Part shown: in pieces, positions 59,702 to 64,000 of the stretch
How the letters are laid out: each line of letters starts with the position of its first letter
How positions within the stretch are numbered: position 1 is the stretch's first letter
Assembly: GCA_001002285.1 (NCBI GenBank)
Contig: LCLX01000004.1
Location: forward strand, 1 to 64,000
Reading direction: 5' to 3'
Length of the DNA: 64,000 nucleotides
DNA from: Microgenomates group bacterium GW2011_GWC1_46_15
Lineage (GTDB): Bacteria > Patescibacteria > Microgenomatia > UBA1400 > UBA12028
Made by a program: the position numbers and the translations under genes
The notes under the pieces: model-generated
What the model was told of the DNA's origin: nothing
Seen by the model: only the letters and a program-made list of their open reading frames with translations
Database searches by the model: none

Positions 59702-60412
59702 ATGGCATACGACGCGAGCAGAATATCCCGATATCAACAAAAAAAGATGATGTGGCAGACACTTGTCTTTTTCCTTCTTTCAGTCGCATTGTTATCGGTG
59801 TTCTTTTTTCTCCTTCTCCCTTCGATCGCACGCCTGTACACCGCGTTTTCACCAAAATCTTCCATAACCACGACAAACGATGCGTTTCCCCCACAGGTTC
59901 CAATCGTTGTTCCTCTTCCGGAGGCAACGAACAGTGCGAAACTTGTTGTTGGGGGCATTGGTGAAGCCAATACCTCTATGGTATTACAAAACAATGGGTC
60001 TGTTGTGCAAGAGGTACGTGCGAGCGCAGACGGTTCGTTTGCATTTGAGCCCATCTTTCTCACCGATGGAAACAATGACATTCTTGTTGTTTCCCGCAAC
60101 GATCAAAAAGCCGAGTCGCGTTCGCAAACCCAAACCGTCCTCTTGAAAACAACCAAACCTCAACTATCTGTTACTGCCCCGCAGGATGGTGCGGTGTTTA
60201 CCCGAACTAAGGATCAGACCGTTTCTGTCCAAGGAAAAACAGATCCAAATGTTCAGACATTACTCAATGGAAAGCTTTTAATTACAACATCGGATGGAAG
60301 TTTTGTTGGAACATACTTGTTGGGCCAAGGTGAAAATACACTAAAAATTCAAGCCATTGATCAAGCAGGTAACATGACCGAACAAGAAGTTAAAGTCACG
60401 TATCAACCGTAA
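59702..60412 (+). CDS. Membrane-anchored protein with two Ig-like (glucodextranase-B-type) domains
   Basis: One membrane helix (residues 20-45) then two beta-sandwich repeats (about 70-150 and 152-236). Each has the GEANTSMVLQNNG or GKTDPNVQTLLNGKL pattern with DGSF and NDILV/NTLKIQAID. These domains mediate surface adhesion or substrate binding. No catalytic part is seen. It is convergent with the flippase gene. Confidence 0.75.
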   Translation: MAYDASRISRYQQKKMMWQTLVFFLLSVALLSVFFFLLLPSIARLYTAFSPKSSITTTNDAFPPQVPIVVPLPEATNSAKLVVGGIGEANTSMVLQNNGSVVQEVRASADGSFAFEPIFLTDGNNDILVVSRNDQKAESRSQTQTVLLKTTKPQLSVTAPQDGAVFTRTKDQTVSVQGKTDPNVQTLLNGKLLITTSDGSFVGTYLLGQGENTLKIQAIDQAGNMTEQEVKVTYQP

Positions 60413-60415
60413 TGG

Positions 60416-61639
60416 TTATGAGCGACGTAATGCGCGATATGCAAAAAAGATGTGTAGGGGTTGAATAAGTAGGTAAGAAAAGAATATTGCCATACCCGCA
60501 CCAACAAGTCCACGACTTTGAGAAAGTGGAATAAGCAAGCCAACCATCGCAACAAGATGAAGCAAAAGAATTCCTGCGTTGTACGACGGTTTCCTAATAG
60601 CAAGATATAGTTGATACATCACGGTGTTTATTGCCTGAAAAAATCCTGATCCAAGAAGCCATGGCAGAATGGCAACGATAGGAATCCACTGCTTACCAAG
60701 CACCAGTGTCACGAAAAACATCGGGTACGCAAAAAGTAATGCCATAGGAATAAGAAGGAAAAACGCTAATGGAACAACAGATCGGAAAAATGCTCTTCTT
60801 AATCTTTTTCTATCTTGATAAATCGAGGTATAAATCGGAAAAACCGTTTGCGCGCTGAGATCGCCAAACTCACCGACGCTAGACTGAGCAACACGAAACG
60901 TTGTCTGATAATATCCCAGCGCTTGTGTTCCAAGAAGTTTTCCAATAATGAGATCATCCAAATTATTTACAAGAAACACGAGCAGTCCTCCAATGTTCAA
61001 CCATCCGCTTGCCCGCAAAATATCTTTTAGACGCGCCATCTGAATAAGAAACTTCGGTCTTGGCGAAACAAAAATGTGTGAAATAACAACTTCTGCAACT
61101 GCAGAAACAATAAGCGCGAGCACAAGCGCCTCGGCAGAACGCAGCCATAATGCGAGGAAAATAGCCCCGATTGTTTCTATGAACGCGAGAATGCCCCGAA
61201 TAACAACCTCGTTCGCATACCGCAGGGCATTCCAGTATTTAATAATGGCGGGGTTAATAAATCCCTTAATCCAGGGAATTGTCGCAGCAAGGCACAACAT
61301 AAGAAAAAGGCGGGGTTCTGCGTAAAATGTTGGCAAAAAGAACGCTGTACCGAAAAGAAGTGCTGTAATAAGTAGCCCACGGATAATAGAAACAACCCAG
61401 GCAGTGTTTACATACTTTTCATACTGACCGCCGCGTTGAATAAGGAATGTGTTAATGCCCGTTTCAGACAATCGTTCTACCAACGCAAGTACAGCGGTTG
61501 TAATGCCAAAGACACCAAAATCTCTTGGACTTAAAAGACGGGCAAGGATAATAATGCGGCCTACTGCAAGCGCTTTTGTGCCAATTTTTAAAGTGGAAAG
61601 CCATCCAAATCCCTCAAGAGCCTTTTTTGTGTATCCCAT
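60416..61639 (-). CDS. Polysaccharide flippase (Wzx / MATE-like fold)
   Basis: 407 residues with about 12 membrane helices. The N-terminal GWLSTLKIGTKALAVGRIIILARLLSPRDFGVFG is typical of the oligosaccharide flippase family (PST/MurJ superfamily), which moves undecaprenyl-linked repeat units outward. It ends the surface-polysaccharide gene block. Confidence 0.92.
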   Translation of the reverse strand: MGYTKKALEGFGWLSTLKIGTKALAVGRIIILARLLSPRDFGVFGITTAVLALVERLSETGINTFLIQRGGQYEKYVNTAWVVSIIRGLLITALLFGTAFFLPTFYAEPRLFLMLCLAATIPWIKGFINPAIIKYWNALRYANEVVIRGILAFIETIGAIFLALWLRSAEALVLALIVSAVAEVVISHIFVSPRPKFLIQMARLKDILRASGWLNIGGLLVFLVNNLDDLIIGKLLGTQALGYYQTTFRVAQSSVGEFGDLSAQTVFPIYTSIYQDRKRLRRAFFRSVVPLAFFLLIPMALLFAYPMFFVTLVLGKQWIPIVAILPWLLGSGFFQAINTVMYQLYLAIRKPSYNAGILLLHLVAMVGLLIPLSQSRGLVGAGMAIFFSYLLIQPLHIFFAYRALRRS

Positions 61640-61698
61640 GGAGTCATCATATCATGCAGAAACATGCGGAATATTATGCATGTGCGAATGGGCCATTT

Positions 61699-62868
61699 TT
61701 ACATACGGCGCGATACCGTTGCCATGCTCCACAGTATAACCATAATCCACGGATAAAACAGGAGATTGTTCCAAAATGACCCCACTACAATGGCAACATA
61801 CAACCCGGCAAGATATGGGGAGACACGGACTTTTTTAAAAAGAAGAATCAAAAAAGCAATATAAAGCGCAAACCCCGGTATACCTGTTGATTGGAGTACG
61901 TGAAGATAACTATTATCCGGCGCCGAGGAGTGAGAAGCTAACCATGACACTTGTGGAACCCGCCCCGCTTGTTTGAGATACCATCCGTCACCGATAACGA
62001 ACGTTTGCAATGAAAATGATTGAACGGTTGAACGGAACGATGTTATGCGCGCCGTGATACTTGCAGTGCGTTCAAGACGAGTACCCTCACTTGCCAACCG
62101 CGGCAAAAAAATGATTCCTATCGTCAAAGCGATAATTCCTAGAAGCATGTTTTTCTTTTTCAGTAATACTGATGTTGTAACCATTCCGGCGACAACGCTG
62201 ACATATCCCGCGCGCGAGTACGTAAGAAGCAACGCTAAAAATAATAAGAGATACATTGCATACTTCTTCCATACTGGAGATACTGTGAAAATGGGTACCA
62301 TAAATAATGCAGAACATATGACAGCTGCAGAAAATGCAGGATCAAAAAGTGTTGAGATCAGTCGGAAATAGTGATCGTCCCACCCAAGGTGCTGGAGAAA
62401 CCGCATATCGGGGAAGATCGCGTACTGTACAAGGCCGATTCCGGCGATTCCTAAACCCAATCCAAGAACCCTCCATGAAATATCCCGTTTTGTGATGTAT
62501 TGGCGCTTTATCCCCAAAACAAAGATGGGATATACCGAAACATACAATAAAAACCGTACCGCGTATAAAACACCAATGGACCAAAACTGGTTTTGCCGCA
62601 AAAACGCGAGAATCAACCCTATGATAAGCCATGAAAAAAATAGAACGAGTACTTTGCTCCACGATTTTGACCACATTGTGTTCCACGCCCACCGACCATG
62701 TGCGCCCCACAACCAAAAAACTCCAACGGCAAGAACAATTTCGTGCAGAGAAAATGCAATGCCGTTTCTTAAACCAACGCGTTGAAACTGTCCCAAAATA
62801 AGAAGTCCCCAAAATACTAAAAACATCACTCGATATACAAAAGATGAGAGATCAAACTTATTTTTCAT
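61699..62868 (-). CDS. O-antigen ligase/polymerase-like membrane protein
   Basis: About 12 membrane helices with a large extracytoplasmic loop (LASEGTRLERTASITARITSF) as in Wzy/WaaL proteins, which polymerise or ligate lipid-linked glycans. 389 residues from ATG 62868, overlapping the GT2 gene end by 11 nt. It pairs functionally with the flippase. Confidence 0.85.
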   Translation of the reverse strand: MKNKFDLSSFVYRVMFLVFWGLLILGQFQRVGLRNGIAFSLHEIVLAVGVFWLWGAHGRWAWNTMWSKSWSKVLVLFFSWLIIGLILAFLRQNQFWSIGVLYAVRFLLYVSVYPIFVLGIKRQYITKRDISWRVLGLGLGIAGIGLVQYAIFPDMRFLQHLGWDDHYFRLISTLFDPAFSAAVICSALFMVPIFTVSPVWKKYAMYLLLFLALLLTYSRAGYVSVVAGMVTTSVLLKKKNMLLGIIALTIGIIFLPRLASEGTRLERTASITARITSFRSTVQSFSLQTFVIGDGWYLKQAGRVPQVSWLASHSSAPDNSYLHVLQSTGIPGFALYIAFLILLFKKVRVSPYLAGLYVAIVVGSFWNNLLFYPWIMVILWSMATVSRRM

Positions 62869-63601
62869 ATATTTGTATCCTGACAATACACGAGTGCAGG
62901 CTCATCATATATGCCATTGCCAATCCGGGAAATCCATCAAGAAAACCTCGTTTTAATACATAATTCACAAAAAATTTCGCGGAAGGATACACAAGAACTT
63001 TAAAAAGAGAAAACCGTTCTCCGTTGCGCTTTCTATACTGCGCCTCCATGGTTGTGTACACAATAATTTTATCGAGAAAAGAGGAGATAGAATCATGCGG
63101 CGTGTGCATGAGTGGGTGTTTGAGAGTACCGATGTTCCCGGAAATGCTCCACGTTTCGTGCACCGGCCGTTGCCAATATCCTGTATCGCGCTTTGCAAGG
63201 CGCAAAAACCGCGCGTGCCCCGTCTCTCCGTGGTGAAGTTTTTTCTGCATAAAAATGTCAGTCCGCTTCAGCATGTATCCATTGCAGTTGCCAGTACGAA
63301 GTGCTGCACGTATTTCGTGCATGAATGCTTCTGGAACATACTCATCTGTGTCAAGAAAAAATATCCAGTCCGTATGCGCCAGCGTTAGTCCATAGTTTCG
63401 TTGTTTCGCATAGTTATCCGACAGAGGTGAACGCACGTATTCTGCGCGGTATTTGAGAGCGATGCGTTGCGTATCGTCGGTAGAGTTATCATCAAGAACA
63501 ATACGGGCGTCACACCATTGAACCGATCGTAATGCCCGTTCAAGAGACCGCGCGTTATTTTTACTGAGAATTACCGCCGAGATCGTGGAGGTTTTTGCCA
63601 T
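62858..63601 (-). CDS. GT2-family glycosyltransferase (WaaE/KdtX-like)
   Basis: GT-A fold, inverting. N-terminal SAVILSKNNARSLERAL, metal-binding DXD in FLDTDEYVP (about residue 83), and the RPVHETW segment typical of the WaaE-like subgroup. 247 residues. Its start overlaps the previous gene by 31 nt and its end overlaps the polymerase gene. Confidence 0.92.
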   Translation of the reverse strand: MAKTSTISAVILSKNNARSLERALRSVQWCDARIVLDDNSTDDTQRIALKYRAEYVRSPLSDNYAKQRNYGLTLAHTDWIFFLDTDEYVPEAFMHEIRAALRTGNCNGYMLKRTDIFMQKKLHHGETGHARFLRLAKRDTGYWQRPVHETWSISGNIGTLKHPLMHTPHDSISSFLDKIIVYTTMEAQYRKRNGERFSLFKVLVYPSAKFFVNYVLKRGFLDGFPGLAMAYMMSLHSCIVRIQIYEK

Positions 63602-64000
63602 GACACTATCTTAGCAGAGTGTGGTCGAAATACTGAAAAAAGGAAGAGTTCAAGCATGATAAGGGCTACTCCAAAACTTATTCTTTTTGAGAAAAACCGC
63701 ACGGGTGTATCAACAAACTTTACCTCAACGTCGTATTTCCCCCGCAAAAGCGAGAACATTGGAAATCCTGGGGAAGATGCATTGGTAAAACTCATTGGGT
63801 ATGAACGTTCATCCACAAACACGGTCCATCCGGGGAAGTACAACGTATTTTCTTTCAGTATCGCCGTATCCGAATCTACGCGTACGGTATATCTGTGTGT
63901 TGTTGAAGTACGGTACGTTTGTGTGATCTCCGCTTTGCCCTGTGTGATTTCCATCGGCGTTTTGGGTGGTTTTAACATATCGGTATCTACCCAAACCGTT
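63571..64000 (-). CDS. C-terminal part of a large membrane protein, cut by the window edge
   Basis: The frame stays open to base 64000, so the gene begins beyond the window. The visible 143 codons end with a beta-rich extracytoplasmic domain (LYFPGWTVFVDE; FSLLRGKYDVEVKFVDT) and a final membrane helix, the pattern at the end of YfhO-type or GT-C membrane proteins that act on surface glycans. ATG 63978 is internal and not the start. Confidence 0.65.
   Translation of the reverse strand, partial: TVWVDTDMLKPPKTPMEITQGKAEITQTYRTSTTHRYTVRVDSDTAILKENTLYFPGWTVFVDERSYPMSFTNASSPGFPMFSLLRGKYDVEVKFVDTPVRFFSKRISFGVALIMLELFLFSVFRPHSAKIVSWQKPPRSRR

Noticed and set aside
1..64000. CRISPR arrays or complete insertion sequences
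   Set aside because: No regularly spaced repeats and no transposase or integrase reading frame were found.

Overview
The window reads as chromosomal DNA of a small-genome bacterium, most likely a member of the Candidate Phyla Radiation (Patescibacteria), probably a Parcubacteria-like lineage. The reasons are tight gene packing with many 1-4 nt overlaps, few biosynthetic genes, a fermentative energy module next to a plain F-type ATP synthase, divergent or shortened versions of core proteins, and many small orphan genes. I cannot place it more finely from sequence alone. UGA is a stop codon (for example the korA stop inside an ATGA overlap with korB), so the UGA-glycine code of Gracilibacteria and Absconditabacteria does not apply.

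Layout. 1-6.5 kb: a deaminase/nucleotidyltransferase-like fusion, tRNA-Arg, typA, a tRNA-like element, tRNA-His, several small unknown genes, a HAD phosphatase and an L,D-transpeptidase. 6.5-14 kb: a VanW-like protein, a ferric-reductase-like membrane protein, and a 2-oxoacid:ferredoxin oxidoreductase (korAB) plus an ADP-forming acyl-CoA synthetase. Those last genes could turn 2-oxoacids into acyl-CoA, reduced ferredoxin and ATP. A 154-bp inverted-repeat element sits between them. 14-18 kb: SHMT-like enzyme, S-adenosylhomocysteinase and a PfkB kinase form an operon that looks like S-adenosylhomocysteine recycling, followed by a ZIP metal transporter. 18-22 kb: C39-like peptidase, MGMT-like protein, response regulator and glycosyltransferase. 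22-33 kb: secA, serS behind a T-box leader, a phosphatase, a Nif3-like protein, lysS fused to an HD domain, greA and small genes. 33-39 kb: the complete atpBEFHAGDC operon with a very short delta subunit. 39-42 kb: an accessory patch with an amber-interrupted gene, an attenuator-like leader, a NUDIX hydrolase, and tRNA-Glu and tRNA-Lys with a duplicated tRNA 3' end. 42-54 kb: yraN, rplS, a phosphoribosyltransferase, pyrG, dnaE, gatBAC, an HNH protein, htpX and lemA. 54-64 kb: a C45-like acyltransferase, tRNA-Asp, -Gly and -Thr, a LysM protein, and a surface polysaccharide locus (methyltransferase, GT4, flippase, polymerase, GT2, and a membrane protein cut by the window edge).

Two themes cut across the window. 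First, many housekeeping genes have an extended -10 box (TGN then TANNNT) only 5-10 nt before the ATG, with no Shine-Dalgarno site, which predicts leaderless mRNAs. Internal operon genes and many small orphan genes instead carry clear Shine-Dalgarno sites. Second, several small orphan genes are interrupted in unusual ways: +1 frame changes at NNT-TGA (three cases) and one in-frame TAG. No gene-free stretch longer than about 300 bp exists. The longest gaps (919-1152 and 40194-40301) hold, respectively, at most one doubtful 41-codon reading frame and the promoter of a leader RNA. I saw no CRISPR array, rRNA or complete insertion sequence.
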